A stretch of 6,043 bases of DNA from Pseudomonas nitroreducens (GCF_014204515.1 NZ_JACHLI010000069.1:1-6043), one strand, 5' to 3'; shown: positions 1 through 5,436, counted from the first letter of the stretch. Notes: generated by a model from the letters alone, not told the origin. Numbers and translations are program-made.

Positions 1-36
1 ATCACTTCCATTGGGCATACGCTTAAAACCAGTCAC
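1..36 (-). CDS. Possible 5' end of a leftward gene, truncated by the window
   Basis: On the minus strand a GTG at 34-36 opens a frame (VTGFKRMPNGSD) that runs off the left edge. A good Shine-Dalgarno match, AGGAG (plus-strand 45-49), lies 8 nt upstream of it. An in-frame ATG at 16-18 is an alternative start but has no comparable ribosome site. Only 12 codons are visible, so no family can be assigned. If real, it is divergent from the AlpA-type gene, and the structured region 37-344 would be their shared control region. The start and ribosome site lie inside an inverted repeat (19-27/52-60). The call rests on the ribosome site and open frame alone. Confidence 0.35.
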   Translation of the reverse strand, partial: MTGFKRMPNGSD

Positions 37-60
37 AAGACTATCTCCTAGTTTAAGCGT
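19..60. repeat. Inverted repeat enclosing a putative ribosome site
   Basis: ACGCTTAAA (19-27) and its exact complement TTTAAGCGT (52-60) enclose 24 nt. Inside is a smaller stem, AGTC (31-34) and GACT (39-42), around ACAA. Read on the minus strand, the loop contains AGGAG and the possible GTG start at 36. It could therefore fold over a translation start, or act as an operator. Confidence 0.5.
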
Positions 61-62
61 GA

Positions 63-88
63 GGCCCTGTCCTCAGATACAGGGGGCC
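63..88. repeat. Imperfect inverted repeat
   Basis: CCCTGT (65-70) pairs with ACAGGG (79-84) across an 8-nt loop. The flanking GG (63-64) and CC (87-88) can extend the stem past a two-base bulge. No T-run follows on the plus strand, so it is not an obvious terminator. It is one member of a chain of dyads between 19 and 173. Confidence 0.45.
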
Positions 89-103
89 AAACCATCGACC
101 AGG

Positions 104-134
104 TAACGCTCATTTCGAAATGGTGGAGACGTTA
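104..134. repeat. Nested inverted repeat with a 12-bp palindrome
   Basis: TAACG (104-108) and CGTTA (130-134) flank the perfect 12-bp palindrome CATTTCGAAATG (111-122). Nested symmetry of this kind suits a dimeric DNA-binding protein site or an RNA hairpin. Its end lies one base before the 38-bp palindrome. Function is inferred only from structure and position. Confidence 0.5.
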
Positions 135-135
135 G

Positions 136-173
136 AGCTGCTACACCCGCTACATGTAGCGGGTGTAGCAGCT
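136..173. repeat. Perfect 38-bp palindrome
   Basis: The 19 bases from 136 to 154 are exactly complementary to 155-173, with the centre at ACA|TGT and no mismatch. As RNA or cruciform DNA it would form a stem of about 17 bp closed by CATG. No T-tract follows on either strand, so it does not look like an intrinsic terminator. It lies about 170 bp upstream of the AlpA-type gene, in what may be a divergent intergenic region. Candidate roles are a replication origin element, an operator for a dimeric regulator, or the core of a structured RNA. The palindrome is directly visible; the role is not known. Confidence 0.85.
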
Positions 174-332
174 AGAGATGACGCCCACTTTTAGAAAAAA
201 GCCCTCAGGTGGATTTCTGTATCATGCTTTATGCAAAACATCAATAGATGTGCTTAAAAAATATCTCCCACTAGAAGCACAAGTGTTTGATGCGCTGTTA
301 CGGCTGCTTAGCATCGCCTGGCCAAAAAATAT
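174..332 (+). promoter_or_regulatory. AT-rich upstream region of the AlpA-DUF3987 operon
   Basis: I see no gene here. The stretch is AT-rich and contains small inverted repeats: ACATC/GATGT at 238-242 and 247-251, TGTGCTT/AAGCACA at 249-255 and 275-281, and GATGC/GCATC at 289-293 and 311-315. The operon promoter should lie in this stretch or slightly upstream. I could not find a convincing -35/-10 pair; TATCAT at 220-225 is the best -10-like hexamer but lacks a good partner. The label is positional. Confidence 0.35.
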
Positions 333-344
333 GGAGGGCAATTG

Positions 345-632
345 ATGCTAAACGACATTCCTTTTCAAAATTCCATGACTGCCGATGGCTTCAGGGTGCT
401 ACGCCTGAGGGACCTAGTTGAGTGTCTGGGCGTTGGCCGCTCGACCATCTATGACCGCATGAATCCCAAGTCACCCAGATATGACGCATCCTTTCCCAGG
501 CCAATACGTTTGTCGGTTGGAGGAAGAAGAGCGGGCGCAGTAGGCTGGATTGAGTCGGATGTGCGCCGCTGGCTCAGAGCACGCGTGGCAGAGTCGGGGG
601 TAGTTTCCGGTTTCAAGGAGGCAATCAGATGA
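345..632 (+). CDS. AlpA-family HTH transcriptional regulator
   Basis: Small (95 aa) DNA-binding protein of the AlpA/MerR-like winged-helix family. Residues 21-39 (LRDLVECLGVGRSTIYDRM) are the helix-turn-helix. FPRPIRL (50-56) and GAVGWIESDVRRWLRARV (64-81) are the usual second half of the family: a PxPxRL strand, a glycine-rich wing and a GWxESDVxxWL helix. In E. coli CP4-57 the family member activates the excision/integrase module; related proteins in P4-like elements bind near int or the origin. The start is ATG 345, because GGAGGG (333-338) lies 6 nt upstream; a TTG directly before it would leave less spacing. It is the first gene of an operon, its TGA overlapping the next ATG (ATGA, 629-632). 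The target site is unknown; the dyads at 19-173 and the repeats at 4640-4692 are candidates. Confidence 0.88.
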   Translation: MLNDIPFQNSMTADGFRVLRLRDLVECLGVGRSTIYDRMNPKSPRYDASFPRPIRLSVGGRRAGAVGWIESDVRRWLRARVAESGVVSGFKEAIR

Positions 633-2065
633 GTGCTCGCCGACAGTTTGCACGACTGCCAATGATTGATAGTTTTTTTCCGAACACTATTCCTGGAGAA
701 ATTCTTCAAGGCGTAGTGGATGAAGTGAGTCGTAATATCCAGGCCCCGCGCCCGCTTATCTTGTTTAGCGCATTAACAGCCATAAGCATTGCTGTGCAAG
801 GTAAATTTGATGTGCGAAAACCAAATGGCCAAGTTATCCCTGCCTCTCTTATGTTGTTTCTAATAGCTGATTCTGGCGAGAGAAAATCGACTGTCGAGAA
901 TATTTTCCTAGAAGCCATTAGAGAGGTTCAAACCGAGAAGGAAAAAGAATACAGGGCTGCATGCGAGGAGTGGAAAATCAAGAGAAAGGTGTGGGCTGTC
1001 AAAGAGAAGAAACTCCTCAAAGAAATTGAGCGCAGCAAGAGTGGGGAGTCAGGAGTTGATTCAATTTATGCTCTATTAGCCGAGCACGCAAAGAATGAAC
1101 CTGTAAAACCTCGCCGAATCAAATTTCTTTACGATGACGCCACGCCGGAATCTCTGTTTTATGGATTACACAGCGACTTCCCCTCAGCTGGTCTTATTTC
1201 TGGGGAAGGAGGAGGCATTCTTGGTGGAGCGGTGATGAGGGAGATGTGCAAGCTTAATTCAATTTGGAGCGGGGATTCTATTGACGTCTCGCGAAAGACG
1301 AGTGAGAGCTTTGTTGTTGAAAATGCAAGGCTAACAACTTCACTTATGGTGCAAGATTCTGTTTTTCAGAAGTATATGCAGCGATCGGGGACCGTGGCGA
1401 GAGGAGCAGGGCTGTGGGCGCGTTTTCTGGTGTGCCAACCCAAAACGAAACAGGGGGAGAGATTCGTTGAGAACTTGACGCAGTCCTGGGAATACCGAGG
1501 AGTCTTCTCGCGACGGTTGCGCGAGATATTAGACAGTGCGGTCTACTCGATTAGTTGCGGCGATCTCGAGAGAAAGATTTGTGAATTTTCCCCCGAGGCG
1601 AAGGAGGTATGGCTCGGGGTTTATAACTCGATTGAGCGTGAGATGGATGCTAAGGGGCGATTCTGTGAAATGACTGATTACGCGTCTAAGTTAGCAGACA
1701 ATATTGCTCGAGTAGCAGCTATTATTCATGTATTTGAAGGGGGAGCAGGTGCAATCTCGTTGTCGACGTTGGAATTCTCAATAAAATTATGCTTCTGGTG
1801 CTCCGATGAGTTCTATAGGATTTTTGTTCCACCCCAGCCTGAGCCTGAAGAAGTAGTTGATGCTAGAGCACTTGATGAGTGGCTATTTGATCTCTGGAAG
1901 CAGGGGGGAGACTGGGTAAAAATAAATTACATAAGAAAGTACGGGCCCAATAAAATCAGATCAAAGGTTCGACTGGAGCGAGCATTGGAAGAGCTACGCC
2001 GAGCGCGGAAGATTATATATTCTGAAAGACATGGGTGTGCGTGCATTGAAATACTCAATCCCTAA
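629..2065 (+). CDS. DUF3987 / YfjI-family protein, putative ATPase
   Basis: A 478-aa protein matching the DUF3987 (YfjI-like) pattern found in prophages and satellite islands. After an N-terminal IPGEILQGVVDEVSR segment (21-35), LIADSGERKST (78-88) is the family's Walker A-like motif. A charged, probably coiled-coil stretch follows at about 92-135. DDATPE (169-174), SGEGGGIL (191-198), WSGD (213-216), RLTTSLMVQDSVF (234-246) and GLWARFLV (261-268) are the other conserved blocks of the AAA-like core. The last 65 or so residues look like a winged helix. Members are thought to act in element replication, perhaps helicase- or primase-associated, but biochemical proof is thin and I see no primase or zinc motif. 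The start is supported by a near-perfect AAGGAGG (615-621) 7 nt upstream and by coupling to the AlpA gene. It is AT-richer than the flank and rich in AGA codons, suggesting transfer. Its stop overlaps the convergent next gene. Confidence 0.85.
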   Translation: MSARRQFARLPMIDSFFPNTIPGEILQGVVDEVSRNIQAPRPLILFSALTAISIAVQGKFDVRKPNGQVIPASLMLFLIADSGERKSTVENIFLEAIREVQTEKEKEYRAACEEWKIKRKVWAVKEKKLLKEIERSKSGESGVDSIYALLAEHAKNEPVKPRRIKFLYDDATPESLFYGLHSDFPSAGLISGEGGGILGGAVMREMCKLNSIWSGDSIDVSRKTSESFVVENARLTTSLMVQDSVFQKYMQRSGTVARGAGLWARFLVCQPKTKQGERFVENLTQSWEYRGVFSRRLREILDSAVYSISCGDLERKICEFSPEAKEVWLGVYNSIEREMDAKGRFCEMTDYASKLADNIARVAAIIHVFEGGAGAISLSTLEFSIKLCFWCSDEFYRIFVPPQPEPEEVVDARALDEWLFDLWKQGGDWVKINYIRKYGPNKIRSKVRLERALEELRRARKIIYSERHGCACIEILNP

Positions 2066-2754
2066 TTCTTGATATGCACCCTTTTCTTGAGGTAGGCGTC
2101 CCTTGGGGCGCCTCTTTTCCCCAGGGCGTTAAGGATGAAATCACCCACATCGGGTATAATATTTTGCAGCCCCTTTTCCCTTATAAAACTCCCTAGAGGA
2201 TCGAGAAGTACGCGGACCACTTCTGCTTCACTACCCCAACCTTTTGCTGGCGGGCTTTCCAGGAGACGTATTAACTCGGAGGATATTTGGTTTAGCTTAT
2301 TTGACTTTCCATTCCCTCCTTTTTTTCCTCGACTTTGACGTGCCCTTTCTCTCAGAAGGAATCTGCTGTAGCTGTCAAGAATTCCAAAATGATAGGCTGC
2401 GTAGGTGACTAGGCTTGCTGCTTTTTGGTGTTCATTTCTGGCAAGTTTAATGCTTACTTCTTGAGTGTATAAAACTATGTGCGCAAAATGAACTCTCCTT
2501 TGGACGCCATCCCGTCCCTCATCCGTTTTTTGGTTTAGATTTTCTTCGATCTCCCAACATGAAATGATGTCTTCACACGTAATTTCTTTTTTGTTCTTTA
2601 ATTTTTGAATCCTTGCTCTTAGATCTGACAGACGCTCGTGCGGCCATAATAAATTGGATATTTTACGTGCGCGCTGATTAAGTTCGCTCACGATAGCGCC
2701 TGTATCTTGCTGCATCGCAGCATCAGGATGAAGGAAGGGAAGAGATTTTTTCAT
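2062..2754 (-). CDS. Hypothetical protein (230 aa), unrecognised
   Basis: I do not recognise this family. The frame is long, AT-rich and coding-like. The protein is basic and mostly helical, with no signal peptide or membrane segment. A charged helical region at about 24-75 (LRARIQKLKNKKEI) may form a short coiled coil. YAAYHFGILDSYSRFLLRERARQ (118-140) is followed by a Gly/Lys linker, SRGKKGGNGKSN, and a helical C-terminus (155-224). The linker lacks Walker A spacing, so it is not a P-loop. The start is uncertain: ATG 2754 gives the full length but has no clear ribosome site, and Met14 is no better. Its stop codon overlaps that of the DUF3987 gene by 4 bp in convergent orientation. The start lies 8 nt after the stop of a fossil integrase on the same strand, so the two may once have been an operon. 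It could be accessory cargo (for example defence or interference) or a replication helper; nothing in the sequence decides. Confidence 0.7.
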   Translation of the reverse strand: MKKSLPFLHPDAAMQQDTGAIVSELNQRARKISNLLWPHERLSDLRARIQKLKNKKEITCEDIISCWEIEENLNQKTDEGRDGVQRRVHFAHIVLYTQEVSIKLARNEHQKAASLVTYAAYHFGILDSYSRFLLRERARQSRGKKGGNGKSNKLNQISSELIRLLESPPAKGWGSEAEVVRVLLDPLGSFIREKGLQNIIPDVGDFILNALGKRGAPRDAYLKKRVHIKN

Positions 2755-2762
2755 ATGGTGGA

Positions 2763-2919
2763 TTAAATGGGCGCTACTTTGCTATGGATGAACTCTGCCC
2801 AGTCTGCCATAAGAGGGGGCCGCCGGGCGACGCTTCTCTAGGTAGTCGGAGCGCGAATATGCCCCTTCTACTTGGTATCTTTCATCGTGGGCTAATGCCA
2901 TCTCGCATTCTTCCCTTGG
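2763..2919 (-). pseudogene. C-terminal remnant of a second tyrosine integrase
   Basis: Reading leftward from 2919, the frame gives PREECEMALAHDERYQVEGAYSRSDYLEKRRP. This is the C-terminal end of a P4-type phage integrase: LAH carries the second histidine position and AYSRSDY holds the nucleophilic Tyr (codon 2857-2859). A frameshift after RRP (about 2824) moves the homology into the next frame, where LMADWAEFIHSKVAPI continues to a TAA at 2763-2765, a natural-looking C-terminus. Only about 50 residues remain; the Arg and the HxxR motif are missing. It differs clearly from the intact integrase (LNHTEENKVKRTYQRHSY), so it is not a duplication of it. Upstream it joins directly to IS5-type transposase sequence. 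It is non-functional and marks an earlier integration module on the same strand as the present one. Confidence 0.8.
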
Positions 2920-3174
2920 GTCGAAGTAATCTCGTACAGCGCTTCCTCCATCGCCGGATCGCTGAGAATGAACCAGTTTGCAGCCGGTGGATGCGCAGCA
3001 TGGTTTCCGGCTGATACGGCGGACGGCCATTGCCCGCCTTGGGGTAGTACGGCTCAATCAGCGACAGCAGCCCGGCCTAGAGGCACCACTTGCTCCATCT
3101 CCGTCAGAAGCGCTCGCGTGGGGGCTGTTTGCGTTTGCTGGCGTACTCGGTATCGGAAATGCTCTCTGGGTCAT
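2920..3174 (-). pseudogene. IS5-family transposase, N-terminal fragment with multiple frameshifts
   Basis: Pieces of the IS5 transposase N-terminus (DUF772 region) appear in order but in changing frames. They are MTQ at 3174, DTEYASKRKQPPRERF, LTEMEQVVPL, LLSLIEPYYPKAGNGRPPYQPETMLRIH and WFILSDPAMEEALYEITS, ending near 2922. At least four small indels are needed to join them: before DTEY, at RERF/LTEM, between VVPL and LLSL, and before WF. The catalytic DDE domain is entirely missing. A 91-codon frame at 2782-3057 crosses this fragment out of frame and then enters the integrase remnant; it is a chance fusion and not a gene. The degree of decay suggests an old insertion. Confidence 0.8.
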
Positions 3175-3240
3175 GCGGCAGGGCTCAGGTTCTGCCTGGC
3201 GTCATTTCAGTAGATCGGTCGGGACTTTTCCGGAGTTTCC
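2920..3240 (-). mobile_element. Truncated IS5-family insertion sequence
   Basis: Only the 5' third or so of an IS5-type element remains, containing a broken transposase (2920-3174). Outside the transposase start, the minus strand runs to GGAAACTCCGGAAAAGTCCC (about 3221-3240), which could be the terminal inverted repeat. It is bordered by TTAA (3241-3244), which fits the YTAR four-base target preference of this family. The other terminus and the rest of the transposase are absent, so the repeat and target duplication cannot be confirmed. The deleted inner end is fused to the fossil integrase at about 2919-2924. The outer edge lies only 28 bp from the intact integrase's stop codon. Confidence 0.6.
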
Positions 3241-3268
3241 TTAAAGCGTCGATGAAGTGATTGTCTGA

Positions 3269-4624
3269 CTACTTTTCGCAGGTGGGTGCAGTTAGTTGTT
3301 CCAGTCGATTTCCAAGTAGGCTCCAGGCTTCTGCCATCTCCTTGGCATAGCTATGTCGCTGGTAGGTGCGCTTGACCTTGTTTTCCTCGGTGTGGTTGAG
3401 GCAGCGTTCCGCTACTTCCGGGAGCACACCAAGGGCAGTCATGATGGTTGCGCCTGTGCGCCTCAAGTCGTGTGGGGTCCACTTTCCTCCTGGGAGGAGT
3501 AGCGCCTGAGCATTGGTGCTCCTATTACTCAGGGTCCCTTGACCTGGCAGGCGTTGCCGATCCCCAAGCTGTTTGGTCACAGTCTTTGAGCAGACTGGGC
3601 CGCTATTTTGGACGTTGGGATAGCACCACTCACTGGCAGGGCTGAATGCGCGGACAGCCTTGAACTGCTGGATGGCGAACGGTGAGAGGGTTACGTTGTG
3701 GGCCTTACCGTTTTTGCTTTGCTCTGAAGGGATGTGCCAGTTGCCTTTGATAAGGTCGACGTTTTCCCATCGGGCGCTCAGCAGTTCGCCGATGCGGCAG
3801 CAGGTCGACAAAGCAATCCAAATGGCAGCTTCTGAGGAGGGGAGTAGACCGGCTTGCGGGGTGAGCTTGGCTAACGCGCGGATTTCTTCTTCGCTTAATA
3901 CGCGATCTCGTTCGATATCTTTGCCGCCAATTTTGGCTTTGCGAATGCTCGCAGTCGGATCGTGATCAATCAGGTCTCGGTCTACGGCAAATCGGAACAT
4001 CTGACGCATCAGGCTGAAGATCATCTTTGCCATCCGGTTGACGCCACGAGCGAGTAGGGCGTCCGTTACCTCGGTAATGTGACCTTTTTTCACATCTTCG
4101 ACAGCCATTTTGCCGAGGAATGGCAGAACGTCTTTCTCGAACATGCGGCGCACCTCTGCACCGCCGTCCTTACGGTTGATCAAGTCGACCTTGGCCCAGT
4201 GGTCGAACAAATGCTGGACGTTTTTTCTGGCGGCTTGTCGAGCCTGAGCCGCCTCCAAGGCAGCTTTCTCCGCAGCGATTCTTGCACGTTCGGCGTCGCG
4301 TGCTGCCACGCGAGCGGCTGCTTCAGTCTCGAGGTGTTCCTTCACATCTCTAACGCCAGCCTTATGAAGCCCTGCGAGCTCTTTGGCCCGCAGACCTGCT
4401 TCGGCGAGTGTCATTGTGCCTTCGTTGCCCTCGCGGCTATATGTACCGATGGGGAAGGTGACGCGCTCGCTGCTGCTGTTGGTGTAGCGGAAATAGAATA
4501 GGCGTTCACCGCTTGGAGTGATGCGGGCCACCAAGCTGCCGTGCCCCCAGATGGCGACCTCGCTCAGCCACTTGTCGCTCGTACCCGGTTTGGCCGTCAT
4601 CTGGCGGTCTGTGATCTTGGCCAT
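3269..4624 (-). CDS. int: P4-type tyrosine recombinase (phage/island integrase)
   Basis: A 451-aa site-specific recombinase that would integrate and excise the element at the tRNA-Pro site next to it. The N-terminal DUF4102 arm-binding domain starts MAKITDRQ and includes SLVARITPSGERLFYFRYT and IGTYS (about 30-62). A long Ala/Glu/Arg-rich helix covers about 95-135, followed by a core-binding domain (about 136-235) and the catalytic domain. All active-site residues are visible: Arg277 (CCRIGE), Lys304 (SKNGK), His385 and Arg388 (HDLRR), His411 (LNH) and Tyr421 (TYQRHSY). I chose ATG 4624 because MAKITDRQ is the classic family N-terminus. An upstream TTG at 4690 would add 22 residues, but they are encoded by the DNA repeats at 4640-4692 and look non-coding. 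No strong ribosome site is seen; GGA lies about 13 nt upstream. Its promoter probably lies within or beyond those repeats. GC content is higher than in the AlpA-DUF3987 block, suggesting a separate origin. Confidence 0.93.
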   Translation of the reverse strand: MAKITDRQMTAKPGTSDKWLSEVAIWGHGSLVARITPSGERLFYFRYTNSSSERVTFPIGTYSREGNEGTMTLAEAGLRAKELAGLHKAGVRDVKEHLETEAAARVAARDAERARIAAEKAALEAAQARQAARKNVQHLFDHWAKVDLINRKDGGAEVRRMFEKDVLPFLGKMAVEDVKKGHITEVTDALLARGVNRMAKMIFSLMRQMFRFAVDRDLIDHDPTASIRKAKIGGKDIERDRVLSEEEIRALAKLTPQAGLLPSSEAAIWIALSTCCRIGELLSARWENVDLIKGNWHIPSEQSKNGKAHNVTLSPFAIQQFKAVRAFSPASEWCYPNVQNSGPVCSKTVTKQLGDRQRLPGQGTLSNRSTNAQALLLPGGKWTPHDLRRTGATIMTALGVLPEVAERCLNHTEENKVKRTYQRHSYAKEMAEAWSLLGNRLEQLTAPTCEK

Positions 4625-4639
4625 CTGGTCAGTTTTTCC

Positions 4640-4692
4640 GTTGCCAATTGGTTGCCAATTGAGATTGTCTGGTTGCCAATTCGTTGCCAATT
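4640..4692. repeat. Four direct repeats of GTTGCCAATT upstream of int
   Basis: Exact copies lie at 4640-4649, 4651-4660, 4672-4681 and 4683-4692. Starts are 11, 21 and 11 bp apart, so all four face roughly the same side of the helix as two pairs. Copies 1 and 4 share the longer match CGTTGCCAATTGG. They lie between the integrase start and the att site. This placement suits integrase arm-type sites, an excisionase/AlpA-type binding array, or an operator for int autoregulation. The repeats are directly visible; the binding role is inferred. Confidence 0.85.
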
Positions 4693-4817
4693 GGGATCGG
4701 CTTTATTCGAATCGCATAGGGCCATTTTGGACCAGAAGACATCTTTAAGCCAGTAAAATCAAGGATTTGTCGAGACGCTTCGGATGGGGTTGGATGCGTT
4801 CGGAGGGATTTTTACCT
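4693..4817 (-). promoter_or_regulatory. Probable int promoter and att-flanking region
   Basis: I see no gene in this 125-bp stretch between the direct repeats and the tRNA-derived att core. The int promoter is expected here or within the repeats. On the minus strand, TTGGCA inside the fourth repeat with CAATCT 17 bp downstream is a possible but weak -35/-10 pair. No tRNA 5' half precedes 4818, showing that this side is element DNA. Confidence 0.35.
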
Positions 4818-4864
4818 GCATGGGGTGCAAGGGGTAGAGTGTTCGAATCACTCCGTCCCGACCA
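4818..4864 (+). other. attR: 3' part of tRNA-Pro(GGG) gene
   Basis: From the anticodon stem onward this is a tRNA. The anticodon loop is ATGGGGT (4820-4826, anticodon GGG). The T-stem GAGTG (4837-4841) and CACTC (4849-4853) enclose TTCGAAT. CGTCCCG (4854-4860) is the acceptor 3' strand, followed by A and an encoded CCA (4862-4864). No D-arm or acceptor 5' strand (CGGGACG expected) precedes it, and the anticodon 5' stem reads CCTGC against GCAAG, with one C-A mismatch. So homology to the tRNA begins at about 4818, within the anticodon stem, a normal crossover place for tyrosine integrases. It is the duplicated 3' end left at the far end of an island. The intact gene should lie left of the window. 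Position 48 appears to be A, where C or T is usual, perhaps decay. Confidence 0.87.
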
Positions 4865-4870
4865 AATTTG

Positions 4871-4904
4871 AAAAGGCCGGTTCAGCAATGAACCGGCCTT
4901 TTTG
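4871..4904 (+). terminator. Intrinsic terminator after the tRNA-Pro remnant
   Basis: A perfect 14-bp stem, 4871-4884 with 4889-4902, is closed by the tetraloop GCAA and ends in a T-run to 4903. It starts 7 nt after the CCA, as expected for the original tRNA-Pro transcript, supporting that the DNA to the right is the native flank. The A-run on the 5' side means it can also terminate leftward transcription from the BRO-N gene. Confidence 0.93.
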
Positions 4905-4964
4905 TATTTCCCTTTTTGCAAAGATTACCTAAATCGTCCGCCAGCTCGGCGCATCCCGCAGGGC

Positions 4965-5423
4965 CTAATCATCCTGCGCTGCCAGGAAGGTCGGTAGGTC
5001 CCGTCGGGCTATCCAGATTTCGCCTTGCCACTTGATGACGCCGATGCGTTGGTCGGCCCAGGTCATGAAGGCGCGGTGGGGAGTGGTGTCGGGGATGTGC
5101 TGGGAGTCGTGGAGGGTGGGGAGGACTTCGTCGCTGAGCCATTTGGCGATGTGGCGGTGTTCGGGGTGCCAGAAGCGGTAGAGGGCTTTGTAGGCGCCGG
5201 ATTCGCTGATGACTTCGACTTCTTCGCGGAAGCCGCTGAAGTATTCCAGGATGACGGCGCGTTTCTGTTCCGGGTCCATACGCTGGGGCAGGCGGTAGGG
5301 GCGGCGGGCGTTGATCAGCAGGGCGAAGTCGTGGGCGACGAACCAGGGTTGGCGGTCGATCAGGACGGCGCGCAGTTGGTAGGTGTGGCGTTGGAATATG
5401 ACTGGCTTGTAGGCGTCTTGCAT
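4965..5423 (-). CDS. BRO-N domain protein (phage antirepressor-like)
   Basis: A 152-aa protein with a BRO-N domain, the DNA-binding module of baculovirus BRO and phage antirepressor proteins. The family pattern is clear: PWFVAHDFA (26-34), the DPEQK turn (50-54), ISESGAYKALY (72-82) and KWLSDEVLPTLHD (94-106). The last 40 or so residues (MTWADQRIGVIKWQGEIWIARRDLPTFLA) are not a recognised antirepressor C-terminal domain. I chose ATG 5423, with GGAG (plus-strand 5431-5434) 7 nt upstream; a GTG at 5459 would extend it by 12 unconserved residues, and another ATG at 5436 is out of frame. A 60-codon ORF ends 13 nt before the start, so translational coupling is likely. It converges on the tRNA terminator. 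GC-rich and host-like in composition; whether it belongs to an older prophage remnant or to the host cannot be told. The target is unknown. Confidence 0.85.
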   Translation of the reverse strand: MQDAYKPVIFQRHTYQLRAVLIDRQPWFVAHDFALLINARRPYRLPQRMDPEQKRAVILEYFSGFREEVEVISESGAYKALYRFWHPEHRHIAKWLSDEVLPTLHDSQHIPDTTPHRAFMTWADQRIGVIKWQGEIWIARRDLPTFLAAQDD

Positions 5424-5436
5424 GGTGATGCTCCAT

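Noticed and set aside
136..173. Intrinsic terminator
   Set aside because: No T-run follows the stem on either strand.
2305..2331. Walker A P-loop in the 230-codon protein (GKKGGNGKS)
   Set aside because: The spacing does not fit GxxxxGK[S/T]; it reads as a Gly/Lys linker.
2782..3057. 91-codon minus-strand frame as a gene
   Set aside because: Its first half is out-of-frame IS5 transposase DNA and its second half is the integrase C-terminus; a chance fusion of two fossils.
4518..4756. Plus-strand frames across the int start
   Set aside because: They are shadows of the integrase N-terminus and the repeat array, with no ribosome site.
4748..4864. Functional tRNA gene
   Set aside because: No acceptor 5' strand or D-arm precedes the anticodon stem, and the stem has a mismatch; it is only the duplicated 3' part.
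4969..5436. 155-codon minus-strand frame starting MEHHHARRLQ
   Set aside because: It is a shifted frame of the BRO-N gene, rich in Pro/Arg/His, without the conserved domain.
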